Source of the DNA: Lachnospiraceae bacterium
Lineage (GTDB): Bacteria; Bacillota; Clostridia; Lachnospirales; Lachnospiraceae
Reading direction: 5' to 3'
NCBI GenBank assembly: GCA_009774585.1
Contig: VSOA01000151.1
Location: 1-8,948, forward strand
DNA: 8,948 nt
Below are positions 1 to 5,325 of the stretch, piece after piece (within the stretch, counting starts at the first letter, position 1; each line of letters starts with the position of its first letter). The position numbers were made by a program, and so were the translations under genes. The notes below the pieces were generated by a model that searched no databases, was not told the DNA's origin, and saw nothing but the letters and a program-made list of their open reading frames with translations.

Positions 1-293
1 TCATTGTTCACGGTTGCTTTTTTTTCCTTCGTCTTATCTTTATATGCTTGCTTCTGTTCTGCGGCCTTGTGTGCGTCTGCATCTGCTTCCGACGGATTCT
101 CCTTCTCTTCCGGCTTCTGCTCGTCCGCATCTGCTTCCGACGGGTTCTGTTCTTCCGTTTTCCGGCTGTCCGCGTCTGTACTTTCCTGTGCAGTCTCAAA
201 TAAATCCGTTCCGCTTGTTTCTGTTGCCCTAACCGGAAGGATGCACGTTGCGATCAGACAAACTGCTGCCAGCCATGCTGTCATTCGTTTCAT
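1..293 (-). CDS. N-terminal part of a secreted protein with an acidic linker (runs off the window)
   Basis: Only the first 97 codons are present; the reading frame is still open at base 1. The start ATG (291-293) follows a good AAAAGGAG ribosome site. The product opens with a classical signal peptide: MKRMTAW, a hydrophobic core (LAAVCLIATCIL) and a VRA/TET signal-peptidase-I-like site near residue 23. The mature protein begins with a charged, low-complexity stretch rich in Glu, Asp, Lys and Gln in which NPSEADAD occurs twice 16 residues apart, typical of a flexible spacer between the membrane and an exported domain. The functional domain lies outside the window, so no function can be given. 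It starts 53 bp after the TetR-type gene on the same strand with no terminator between, so it is probably in that operon and under its control; an efflux component or a cell-wall protein are both possible guesses. Confidence 0.8.
   Translation of the reverse strand, partial: MKRMTAWLAAVCLIATCILPVRATETSGTDLFETAQESTDADSRKTEEQNPSEADADEQKPEEKENPSEADADAHKAAEQKQAYKDKTKEKKATVNN
75..148. repeat. Two-copy 26-bp imperfect direct repeat in the linker of the secreted protein
   Basis: Bases 75-100 and 123-148 match except at two positions, with a 48-bp (16-codon) period. They encode the repeated NPSEADAD peptide. The in-frame period fits internal duplication of a spacer region. Confidence 0.7.
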
Positions 294-346
294 ACATCTT
301 CTCCTTTTCTTTTGCTTCTTTATATATTTAATCTCCTACTGCTTGA

Positions 347-946
347 CTATAGGATTTTGGGCTTATATTTGCAAGATTGCAGTAATTGTTCCTTCACCGT
401 CTGTAATTGTATTCTCAATTCTTCCTCAGAAATATCGATTCCCGTGATTCCAAAAACCGCAAACATCGCGGAAGCTGCCTGCAAACCGGGATTTTCTATC
501 GTAAATTCTCCCGTTTCCACCCCTTCCTCTAAAAGAGCTGTCAGTCCTTCTGTCTGCCTGCAATAATTCCTCAAACGGATCTGATCCCGAAAAAAGCGTA
601 CCTCTTCCTTTTGCTCTAAAGGTTCTCCCGACTCTTCCTTTTCATTTACAAAACAGACCTCGCACAGGGCAAATATCTTATCAATGCGCTCTCTTACATC
701 TATCTCGCGCCTATTGATAAGTTCTGTCATCAAAGGCTCCCACTCCCTGTCATTGTCCTCCAGAACCGCCTCCATCAAAAGCTTTTTGCTTTTATAGTAA
801 TGTAAAATCGTACCCCGGACGACACCTTCTTCTATAGCGATATCATCTATCGTCGCTCCATGAAATCCTTTTTCCAGAAATACCTTCCGGGCCGATTTTA
901 AGATACGCTGTCTACGCAGTCCTGTATCGTTGATTCTTTTCGGCAT
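347..946 (-). CDS. TetR/AcrR-family transcriptional regulator
   Basis: A 199-residue protein of normal TetR length. Residues about 10-55 form the family's N-terminal DNA-binding domain: RRQRILKSARKVFLEKGFHG, then a helix-turn-helix (ATIDDIAIEEGVVRGTILHYY) and the conserved K-S-K-x-L-L. The rest is a helical ligand-binding and dimer domain that cannot be typed by eye, so the inducer is unknown. I chose the ATG at 946 because AGAAGGA lies about 8 nt upstream; the in-frame ATG at 976 has no ribosome site and would lie on top of the likely transcription start. A consensus promoter overlapped by a perfect palindrome sits directly upstream, which strongly suggests autorepression. The gene downstream on the same strand encodes a secreted protein, its most likely target. 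Stop is TAG. Confidence 0.93.
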   Translation of the reverse strand: MPKRINDTGLRRQRILKSARKVFLEKGFHGATIDDIAIEEGVVRGTILHYYKSKKLLMEAVLEDNDREWEPLMTELINRREIDVRERIDKIFALCEVCFVNEKEESGEPLEQKEEVRFFRDQIRLRNYCRQTEGLTALLEEGVETGEFTIENPGLQAASAMFAVFGITGIDISEEELRIQLQTVKEQLLQSCKYKPKIL

Positions 947-984
947 ACTATGTCCTTCTTTCCAATTTTTACACAATCAATTTT

Positions 985-1012
985 ATTATATTCCTTATTG
1001 ACTTTTTGTCAA
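985..1012 (-). promoter_or_regulatory. Consensus sigma-A promoter of the TetR-type gene
   Basis: On the minus strand TTGACA (1007-1012) is followed after exactly 16 bp by TATAAT (985-990). Both hexamers are perfect. The promoter lies about 40 bp upstream of the chosen start at 946 and overlaps the palindrome described separately. Confidence 0.85.
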
Positions 1013-1016
1013 TAAG
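994..1016. promoter_or_regulatory. Probable TetR-type operator (perfect inverted repeat, 9-bp arms)
   Basis: The arms CTTATTGAC (994-1002) and GTCAATAAG (1008-1016) are perfectly complementary around a 5-nt T-rich centre. The site covers the -35 box and most of the spacer of the TetR-gene promoter, so bound repressor would exclude RNA polymerase. Its size, dyad symmetry and position are typical of TetR-family operators. That the adjacent regulator binds it is inference. Confidence 0.8.
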
Positions 1017-1040
1017 AGAGAAATGAAAGTGACAACAATG

Positions 1041-1092
1041 AAAAAAGCTGTCGCATCAATTGAAAAATCATTGATACGACAGCCTTTATTTT
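1041..1092. terminator. Bidirectional Rho-independent terminator
   Basis: GCTGTCG (1047-1053) pairs with CGACAGC (1077-1083) and ATCAAT (1055-1060) with ATTGAT (1070-1075), with one C/A mismatch between the helices and a 9-nt loop. A run of six A at 1041-1046 gives a U-tract on the minus strand, terminating the operon that ends at 1148. The plus side has a T-rich tail (1085-1092). It insulates the TetR operon from the upstream genes. Confidence 0.88.
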
Positions 1093-1147
1093 AATTTACA
1101 AAACCATATGAAAAACAATATACGTTCCGATACAGAATATTTATCTG

Positions 1148-1378
1148 CTACTCTCCGAACCGCGCCCGCACATAAAATCCCCTCGCGTTCTCTATAATTT
1201 CCGTCACCACTCCCTCGCGTTCCAGCATACGTTCCCTGAAAGGATAATTTCCCGACATGGCAAGGGACGGATCAATCGTATAATAATAGTTGCTCGGAAG
1301 GACTCCCTCTGTCACTGTGACACGATCCCCTTCCTTCAACAATCCGGGACGCTCCATCTTAAATTCCATTTCCCGCAT
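1148..1378 (-). CDS. Uncharacterised 76-residue protein, possibly a small beta-barrel (KOW/SH3-like)
   Basis: I do not recognise a named family. The ATG at 1378 has AGAAGG about 9 nt upstream; in-frame ATGs at 1369 and 1357 are less well placed. The N-terminal region has L-K-E-G-D-R-V-T-V-T (about 14-23), and the C-terminal region E-G-V-V-T-E-I-I-E-N-A-R-G-F-Y-V-R-A-R-F (about 55-74). This pattern of short alternating strands after a GDRV turn is typical of small KOW/SH3-like barrels; the middle is Tyr-rich (SNYYYTIDPS). There is no signal peptide, membrane helix or cysteine. It lies 75 bp downstream of the SDR gene on the same strand and just before a strong terminator, so it is probably the last gene of that transcript. 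Function unknown; the fold suggestion is inference from pattern only. Stop is TAG. Confidence 0.72.
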   Translation of the reverse strand: MREMEFKMERPGLLKEGDRVTVTEGVLPSNYYYTIDPSLAMSGNYPFRERMLEREGVVTEIIENARGFYVRARFGE

Positions 1379-1453
1379 CGTCTATAACCTTCTTTCCTAT
1401 TTATATTCAGGTTTATAGGGTATTGTTATACTATACTTTTTTCTGACGTACTT

Positions 1454-2479
1454 TCAATTCCCTTTTACCTTCGCAACTGCTTCTTCCTGCGCTGCAATCA
1501 CCTTGTCGCACCACTCGTCAAATGCCGCATCTTCCGTCTGGCATTCCGGATGGCTAAGCACATACTCTACCGTCATGCGTACTCCCTGATCAAAACGAAT
1601 GGCGGCAGTATAGCCCGGTACGAGACGTTTCAACTTTGTATTATCGAAGACAACACTGTTTGCTTTATCACCCAGCAGCGATCCACGCAAATCCCATTCC
1701 GCCGGAGTAGACGCAATAATAAATTCACTGGACACATAACACGGCTTAAGCTCCACACCAAGCGCATCTGCAAGTGCCTGATAAATCTGATTCCACGTCA
1801 ATGTCTCGTCACTTGTAATCTGTACCCTCTCGCCAAGCGCATGGATATTTCCCATCAATCCGACAAATCCATTGGCGAAATCGCGATTGTGTGTCATTGT
1901 CCAAAGCGATGTGCCGTCTCCGTGAATAACCACCTTCTTCCCTTCCAGCATACGCTTAACCACCTGATAACTTCCACCCGGTCCGTGTAGGCCGAGCGGT
2001 ACAGACCTCTCGCTGTATGTATGGCTTGGGCGCACGATTGTAACCGGAAACCCTTCTTCCCGATATAATCTCATCAGCAGTTCCTCTCCCGCAATCTTGT
2101 TGCGTGAATACTCCCAATAGGGATTCGCGAGTGGTGTTCCCTCATTGATTCGGTAGTCTGACAACGGTTTCTGATAAGCGGATGCTGAACTGATATAGAT
2201 AAATTGCTTAGTCTTTCCTCTAAATAACCGATAGTCTCTCTCCAACTGCTGCGGTGTAAACGCAATAAAATCCGCCACCACATCAAAAGTCTGTCCGGAC
2301 AGTTTACAAGCCACATCTTCCTCGTTTCCGATATCAGCCTGAATAATATTGGCTCCGGGCGGCAGCACATCATTGCGCGTTCCCCGGTTAAGCAGCCATA
2401 AATCATGCCCTGCTGCCAGAAGCTTGGCAGAGATTGCCGTACTAATCGTACCTGTTCCGCCGATAAATAATGCTTTCAT
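1454..2479 (-). CDS. Atypical extended short-chain dehydrogenase/reductase (NAD(P)-dependent epimerase/dehydratase-like)
   Basis: About 341 residues, the usual size for extended SDR proteins. The N-terminal Rossmann fold has the nucleotide loop GGTGTIS (about residues 7-13) and an Arg after the second strand (LLNRG, R32), which usually favours NADP. The catalytic region has SSAS (97-100) and Y-S-R-N-K, giving the Tyr124/Lys128 pair. A variable C-terminal domain would bind the substrate, which cannot be predicted; sugar-nucleotide or related carbonyl compounds are usual for the family. Two ATGs are adjacent; the second (2479) lies 7 nt after AAAGGAG and the first only 4 nt, so I prefer the second. 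It follows the 94-residue gene by 46 bp with no terminator and may be read through from the rpn promoter. Stop is TGA. Confidence 0.9.
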   Translation of the reverse strand: MKALFIGGTGTISTAISAKLLAAGHDLWLLNRGTRNDVLPPGANIIQADIGNEEDVACKLSGQTFDVVADFIAFTPQQLERDYRLFRGKTKQFIYISSASAYQKPLSDYRINEGTPLANPYWEYSRNKIAGEELLMRLYREEGFPVTIVRPSHTYSERSVPLGLHGPGGSYQVVKRMLEGKKVVIHGDGTSLWTMTHNRDFANGFVGLMGNIHALGERVQITSDETLTWNQIYQALADALGVELKPCYVSSEFIIASTPAEWDLRGSLLGDKANSVVFDNTKLKRLVPGYTAAIRFDQGVRMTVEYVLSHPECQTEDAAFDEWCDKVIAAQEEAVAKVKGN

Positions 2480-2525
2480 CATATTTCTCCTTTCATATTA
2501 GTTACAAATCAGGCGTTTGCCATCA

Positions 2526-2810
2526 TCATATGTTAAACATTTTTCTGATTGGATTCACACTTCTGGCCTGCTCAAGAATCGCCGCTTTCTCTCCTTCAAG
2601 ATATTCCTCCAGTTTGCCGATTTCTTCCTTTGTAAAACCTTCCGACTTCTCAATAATTCCCTCAGGAACGATGCCTTCCGCCCAATCTTTTCCCCGAAAA
2701 AACGACACCCTCACAAATTTCTTATCTTCCTTGTGAAGCATTCCCGATACCAAAACTTTCATTTCTTCAGGTATTGGGTCCTTTTTTACAATTACTTTTC
2801 CGTCTTCCAT
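2526..2810 (-). CDS. Small uncharacterised protein coupled to the Rpn-type nuclease gene
   Basis: A 94-residue charged soluble protein with no signal peptide, membrane helix or cysteine. It begins 2 bp after the rpn stop codon (TAG-AG-ATG), and its purine-rich AAGAGG lies inside the end of rpn, so translation is probably coupled. The sequence shows a strand-rich N-terminal half (KVIVKKDPIPEEMKVLV; KKFVRVSFFRGKDWAEGIVP) and a helical C-terminal half (FTKEEIGKLEEYLEGEKAAIL). I have an unverified impression that similar short proteins occur in other Lachnospiraceae, but I cannot name a family. Tight spacing makes a partner, regulator or antidote for the nuclease conceivable; nothing in the sequence proves it. 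Stop is TGA. Confidence 0.75.
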   Translation of the reverse strand: MEDGKVIVKKDPIPEEMKVLVSGMLHKEDKKFVRVSFFRGKDWAEGIVPEGIIEKSEGFTKEEIGKLEEYLEGEKAAILEQARSVNPIRKMFNI

Positions 2811-2812
2811 CT

Positions 2813-3226
2813 CTACTCTTGCCTCTTCAATTCTTCAATTTTATTGCGAAGCATAGCAATTTCCTCATCTTTCTCCCGGATGAGTTTCGCGTTCTGTGCT
2901 ATCTCGTTGTCTCTCTCCCGGATGAGTTTCGCATTCTGCGCTATCTCGTTGTCTCTCTCCCGGATGAGTTTCGCATTCTGCGCTATCTCGTTGTCTCTCT
3001 GTTCTAATGTGTCTCGTTGCTCAGCTATTTTACCTTCTTTTTCCGCTATAGCTTTTTGGTAACTTATAATGGCACTATCCCGTTCCGAAACCGCTCTCTC
3101 ATAGTTCTTCAAATCCTGATAATGCTCCTCGCGGTCACGGCACATTTTGCGAATTTGCTCATCGGCATTAAACTTATAAATTGTTTTAGCCGCCTCATCC
3201 ATACATTCATTTTTCGATGCCAGCAT
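2813..3226 (-). CDS. Possible intragenic product: C-terminal coiled-coil domain of the Rpn protein from an internal start
   Basis: Inside rpn, the in-frame ATG of Met198 (3224-3226) is preceded by GGGAGGA (3234-3240), with 8 nt between GGAGG and the ATG. This ribosome site is stronger than that of rpn itself. Starting here would give a 137-residue protein lacking the nuclease domain and carrying the linker plus the whole coiled coil. In E. coli, rpn genes are reported to make a small antitoxin from an internal start in the 3' part of the gene (known from memory of that work). The alternative is that the protein sequence W-E-E-I-K-M is conserved for structural reasons and the codons resemble a ribosome site by chance. 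Inference, not proven. Confidence 0.35.
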   Translation of the reverse strand: MLASKNECMDEAAKTIYKFNADEQIRKMCRDREEHYQDLKNYERAVSERDSAIISYQKAIAEKEGKIAEQRDTLEQRDNEIAQNAKLIRERDNEIAQNAKLIRERDNEIAQNAKLIREKDEEIAMLRNKIEELKRQE

Positions 3227-3817
3227 TTTAATTTCCTCCCAAGTTGTTGACTTAAAAAGCAGCGCCCACTTATCTATATGATACTGTCTGTCTTCTTCAG
3301 TTGCCAAATCTATACGAGATAAGTCTATCACATTAAGCGTAATGCTGTCACTATATTTTTGATAATTTTTTACGTTTATCAGTTTATAAGAAGCATAAAA
3401 TTCAGGACACTCATCAAATAGTGTATAATTCAAAAATCCGATATGTATCACCGGTCTTGCCTCAGCATAATCCTGTCCATGTTTCAGATTATCAAAGGAA
3501 CGGCACAAATACATAACTGAGCGTTCCTTCCAATTTAGCTTGTTAGTTATCTGCATTTCGAGATTAATCAATGTGCGGTCATTTAGAATCACATTGATGT
3601 CCAAACGCATTTCCTTATTTTCAACGGCTTCTCCCAGCATAATAGGGTTTATAATCTCCACGGAAATAACCTCCTCATCAGGAAGATGCAATAAGGAACA
3701 TATTAGCCCACGAAGAACTTTGTTATTTGACTGTAAAACTGCCCGAAACATATAATCATTTGTCATGCCATAGGGAATCGTGCCATGAGCACTTTGAAAT
3801 TTTTGGTTCAGATTCAT
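2813..3817 (-). CDS. Rpn-family / PD-(D/E)XK nuclease ('transposase-like') with a repeat-built coiled-coil tail
   Basis: A 334-residue protein. The N-terminal part matches the PD-(D/E)XK family often annotated as transposase or Rpn: T-N-D-Y-M-F-R-A-V-L (about 19-28), then the active-site pattern R-L-D73 followed by N-L-E87-M-Q89, with E54 a possible extra acidic residue, and I-H-I-G-F-L-N-Y (124-131). E. coli relatives are recombination-promoting DNases reported as toxic antiphage proteins. Residues about 190-225 form a linker. Residues about 230-334 are a long coiled coil containing three 14-residue repeats (RDNEIAQNAKLIRE, 274-315) plus a degenerate fourth. Start is the ATG at 3817, about 7 nt after AAAGGAAG; the open frame back to 3883 has no ribosome site. 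Lower GC than flanking genes and a long AT-rich leader suggest an accessory gene. No terminal inverted repeats were seen, so I treat it as a nuclease gene, not an insertion sequence. Stop is TAG. Confidence 0.9.
   Translation of the reverse strand: MNLNQKFQSAHGTIPYGMTNDYMFRAVLQSNNKVLRGLICSLLHLPDEEVISVEIINPIMLGEAVENKEMRLDINVILNDRTLINLEMQITNKLNWKERSVMYLCRSFDNLKHGQDYAEARPVIHIGFLNYTLFDECPEFYASYKLINVKNYQKYSDSITLNVIDLSRIDLATEEDRQYHIDKWALLFKSTTWEEIKMLASKNECMDEAAKTIYKFNADEQIRKMCRDREEHYQDLKNYERAVSERDSAIISYQKAIAEKEGKIAEQRDTLEQRDNEIAQNAKLIRERDNEIAQNAKLIRERDNEIAQNAKLIREKDEEIAMLRNKIEELKRQE
2875..3000. repeat. Three tandem 42-bp repeats in the coiled-coil region of rpn
   Basis: Copies at 2875-2916, 2917-2958 and 2959-3000. 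The second and third are identical base for base; the first differs at two positions, both synonymous. Each encodes 14 residues, two heptads, so copy-number change lengthens the coiled coil without breaking frame or register. Confidence 0.95.
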
Positions 3818-3848
3818 AGATGTGCTTCCTTTCGTATACAATAATGAC

Positions 3849-3861
3849 GGAGCATTGCTCC
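3849..3861. promoter_or_regulatory. Short hairpin in the rpn 5' leader
   Basis: GGAGC (3849-3853) and GCTCC (3857-3861) form a 5-bp GC-rich stem with a 3-nt loop, about 30 nt upstream of the rpn start. No U-tract follows, so it is not a terminator. A role in mRNA stability or translation is possible but unproven. Confidence 0.35.
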
Positions 3862-3915
3862 AAAGATGCCGTGACCTCAGCAATCTGCGATGTTACGGCA
3901 ATAGAATATGAACTA

Positions 3916-3944
3916 TGTATATCACAAGCTAACTTGGATTGCAA
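3916..3944 (-). promoter_or_regulatory. Candidate sigma-A promoter for rpn and its downstream genes
   Basis: On the minus strand TTGCAA (3939-3944) is separated by 17 bp from TATACA (3916-3921). Each box departs from consensus (TTGACA, TATAAT) by two bases but the spacing is ideal. It predicts a leader of about 90 nt before the start at 3817. It is the best candidate I see in the gap. Confidence 0.45.
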
Positions 3945-4086
3945 TGTCTGATGAGTCTATTTGAAAAGAAAACCTGTAGAACTTTTATAAACGTAATATT
4001 GTTAATCGCTACGGCCATGACAAAATATAGCACTACATAGAAAAATCACAGGAATCAAACACAAGATATTGTATTATGCACTTTTC

Positions 4087-4102
4087 ATGTACATACGTAC
4101 AT
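4087..4102. repeat. Short inverted repeat ATGTAC-N4-GTACAT in the rpn upstream region
   Basis: Perfect 6-bp arms around four bases, flanked by a second pair ATTATG (4073-4078) and CATAAT (4100-4105). It resembles a dimeric regulator site or a small RNA hairpin, about 145 bp upstream of the candidate rpn promoter. It may be chance in AT-rich DNA. Confidence 0.35.
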
Positions 4103-4142
4103 AATGCAATCAGATTGGGGATATTTCACACCTTTCATTTGC

Positions 4143-4174
4143 ACAAAACCGACATGGCACGTGCCATATCGGTT
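4143..4174 (-). terminator. Probable terminator downstream of spoVAD
   Basis: AACCGA (4147-4152) pairs with TCGGTT (4169-4174), and ATGGCAC (4154-4160) with GTGCCAT (4161-4167), with one C/A mismatch. The 28-bp near-perfect palindrome starts 19 bp after the spoVAD stop. On the minus strand it is followed by a short T-tract (TTTTGT), weaker than ideal. The palindrome's centre is perfectly symmetric, so a protein-binding role cannot be excluded. Confidence 0.6.
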
Positions 4175-4193
4175 CTATCCACTTTTATCATCT

Positions 4194-5210
4194 CTATCCT
4201 TTATAATGTTCCAGCACAATTGCATGTGCAATACCCGGAATTGACTGCCCCTCATTAAAACTTGTCTTGCTAAGCAGCGCCCCCGTCGGCACAAACAATA
4301 CTCTTTTCCAGACGCCTTCCTCAATCTTCTTAAGAATATAGGCTGACAACACTACCGCGCTGCACCCGCATCCCGATCCTCCTGCATTCGTATCCTGCCG
4401 CTCGCTGTCATAGATTTCGATGCCACAGTCCATATGCTGTTTCGTGATATCAATCTGTTGCTCAGAAAGCAAATCAAAAAGCAGTTTCTGCCCTACCGTA
4501 CCGAGGTCGCCGGTAATAATTTTGTCATAGTCGCCGGGTGTCCTGCCGAAATCCTCCAGATTCTGCCTAATGGTATCCGCAGCGGCAGGAGCCATACACG
4601 CGCCCATATTCATGGAATCTTTCAGCCCGTAATCCATGATCTTGCCAATGGTAACTCCTGAGATAACCGCTCGGATCTGTCTGCCCGGCTGCGCCGAAAG
4701 GATGAACGCACCGCTTCCGGTCACCGTCCATGTCGCTGATTTCGGACGCTGGTTGCCATAGGCTAACGGGAACCGGAACTCTTTCTCCGCACTGGCAAAA
4801 TGACTGGACGTAATACATGCCGCTTTCTCAGCAAAAGCCCCTGCCACCGCCATACTGCCCATGGCAAGAGACAGTCCGCATGTGGAACACGCTCCGTAAA
4901 GTCCTACATGGGGCACCTGATACCCCGCCAGTCCGAAGCTGCTGGCGATGGACTGCCCCAACAAATCTCCCGCGTAAACGATCTGGATATCCTGCTTCTG
5001 CAATCCGCCTTTCTGAAGCGCGATCTCCAACGCCTCTTTCTGTAAACTGCTCTCCGCCTCTTCCCATGTATCGGCGCCGAATTTATCATCATAACACACT
5101 TTGTCATATAACTGCCCCATCGGACCCTCGGCTTCCTTGCTGCCCACGATGGCGCCGCTGCTAATCAGATACGGTTTATTGACAAATTGAAAACTCTGTT
5201 TTCCTAACAT
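4194..5210 (-). CDS. spoVAD: Stage V sporulation protein AD (dipicolinate-binding, thiolase-like)
   Basis: The 338-residue product matches the B. subtilis SpoVAD length as I recall it. SpoVAD sits at the spore inner membrane, binds dipicolinic acid and works with SpoVAC and SpoVAE-type membrane proteins to move Ca-DPA into the forespore. Family landmarks are F-V-N-K-P-Y (9-14), the thiolase-like L-Y-G-A-C-S-T (104-110), S-S-H-F-A-S-A-E-K-E-F-R-F-P-L (135-149), I-T-G-D-L-G-T-V-G (232-240), the D261-C262-G motif at the reported DPA pocket, and a glycine-rich loop GGSGCGCS (277-284). Start ATG at 5210 lies 8 nt after AAAAAGGAG. A sigma-G-type promoter stands just upstream, and a hairpin follows the gene. 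The usual spoVAC and spoVAE neighbours are missing: upstream is a phosphopantetheinyl transferase gene, downstream an empty gap and rpn. It may be a second copy or a relocated single copy. Stop is TAG. Confidence 0.96.
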   Translation of the reverse strand: MLGKQSFQFVNKPYLISSGAIVGSKEAEGPMGQLYDKVCYDDKFGADTWEEAESSLQKEALEIALQKGGLQKQDIQIVYAGDLLGQSIASSFGLAGYQVPHVGLYGACSTCGLSLAMGSMAVAGAFAEKAACITSSHFASAEKEFRFPLAYGNQRPKSATWTVTGSGAFILSAQPGRQIRAVISGVTIGKIMDYGLKDSMNMGACMAPAAADTIRQNLEDFGRTPGDYDKIITGDLGTVGQKLLFDLLSEQQIDITKQHMDCGIEIYDSERQDTNAGGSGCGCSAVVLSAYILKKIEEGVWKRVLFVPTGALLSKTSFNEGQSIPGIAHAIVLEHYKG

Positions 5211-5277
5211 CCTGCTATCTCCTTTTTCCTATTCTCTCAAATCTTCCCGGACTTTTTTGAAAATATTTCCTATCAGA

Positions 5278-5306
5278 TAGTATGGATATTTTAATAAAAA
5301 CTATAC
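5278..5306 (-). promoter_or_regulatory. Forespore sigma-G-type promoter of spoVAD
   Basis: On the minus strand GTATA (5302-5306) is followed after 17 bp by CATACTA (5278-5284). This fits the B. subtilis sigma-G pattern GHATR / CATnHTA, whose spacer is 17-18 bp, as I recall it. The absence of GG at the -10 start argues against sigma-F. It lies about 68 bp upstream of the spoVAD start, in the 115-bp gap. The two boxes also form part of an imperfect inverted repeat (5279-5307) that might add weak termination for the upstream operon. Confidence 0.75.
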
Positions 5307-5325
5307 TTGCCAGTTCCTTATATAT

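Larger units (their letters stand above)
3818..4146. other. AT-rich gene-free gap between rpn and the spoVAD terminator
   Basis: This stretch holds no convincing gene on either strand. It contains the candidate rpn promoter (3916-3944), a small leader hairpin (3849-3861) and a 16-bp near-palindrome (4087-4102), each listed separately. The remaining bases, mainly 3945-4072, show nothing I can name. Confidence 0.6.

Noticed and set aside
4..447. 147-residue plus-strand reading frame with a hydrophobic tail
   Set aside because: Complement of the acidic linker gene and the end of the TetR-type gene; Ser/Ala/Cys richness is an artefact of the opposite strand.
947..976. Ten-residue N-terminal extension of the TetR-type regulator
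   Set aside because: No ribosome site, and it would start only a few bases after the -10 box.
1414..1435. AT-rich hairpin between the SDR and 76-residue genes as a terminator
   Set aside because: The stem is weak and bulged, and the only T-tract is on the plus side, where no gene needs terminating.
2875..3000. Possible CRISPR array
   Set aside because: The repeats are directly adjacent without spacers, in frame with a coding sequence, and only three in number.
2517..3062. 181-residue plus-strand reading frame
   Set aside because: It is the complement of the rpn coiled-coil repeats and the small downstream gene; its repeated peptide only mirrors the 42-bp repeats.
3818..3883. N-terminal extension of the Rpn protein
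   Set aside because: No ribosome site in front of it, whereas the ATG at 3817 has a good one and gives the family's usual N-terminus.
3756..3944. 62-residue minus-strand reading frame over the rpn leader
   Set aside because: No ribosome site, no recognisable composition, and it overlaps the rpn start in another frame and the candidate promoter.
2526..4193. Rpn block as a complete insertion sequence
   Set aside because: Despite the 'transposase' label of the family, I find no terminal inverted repeats or target-site duplication around it.
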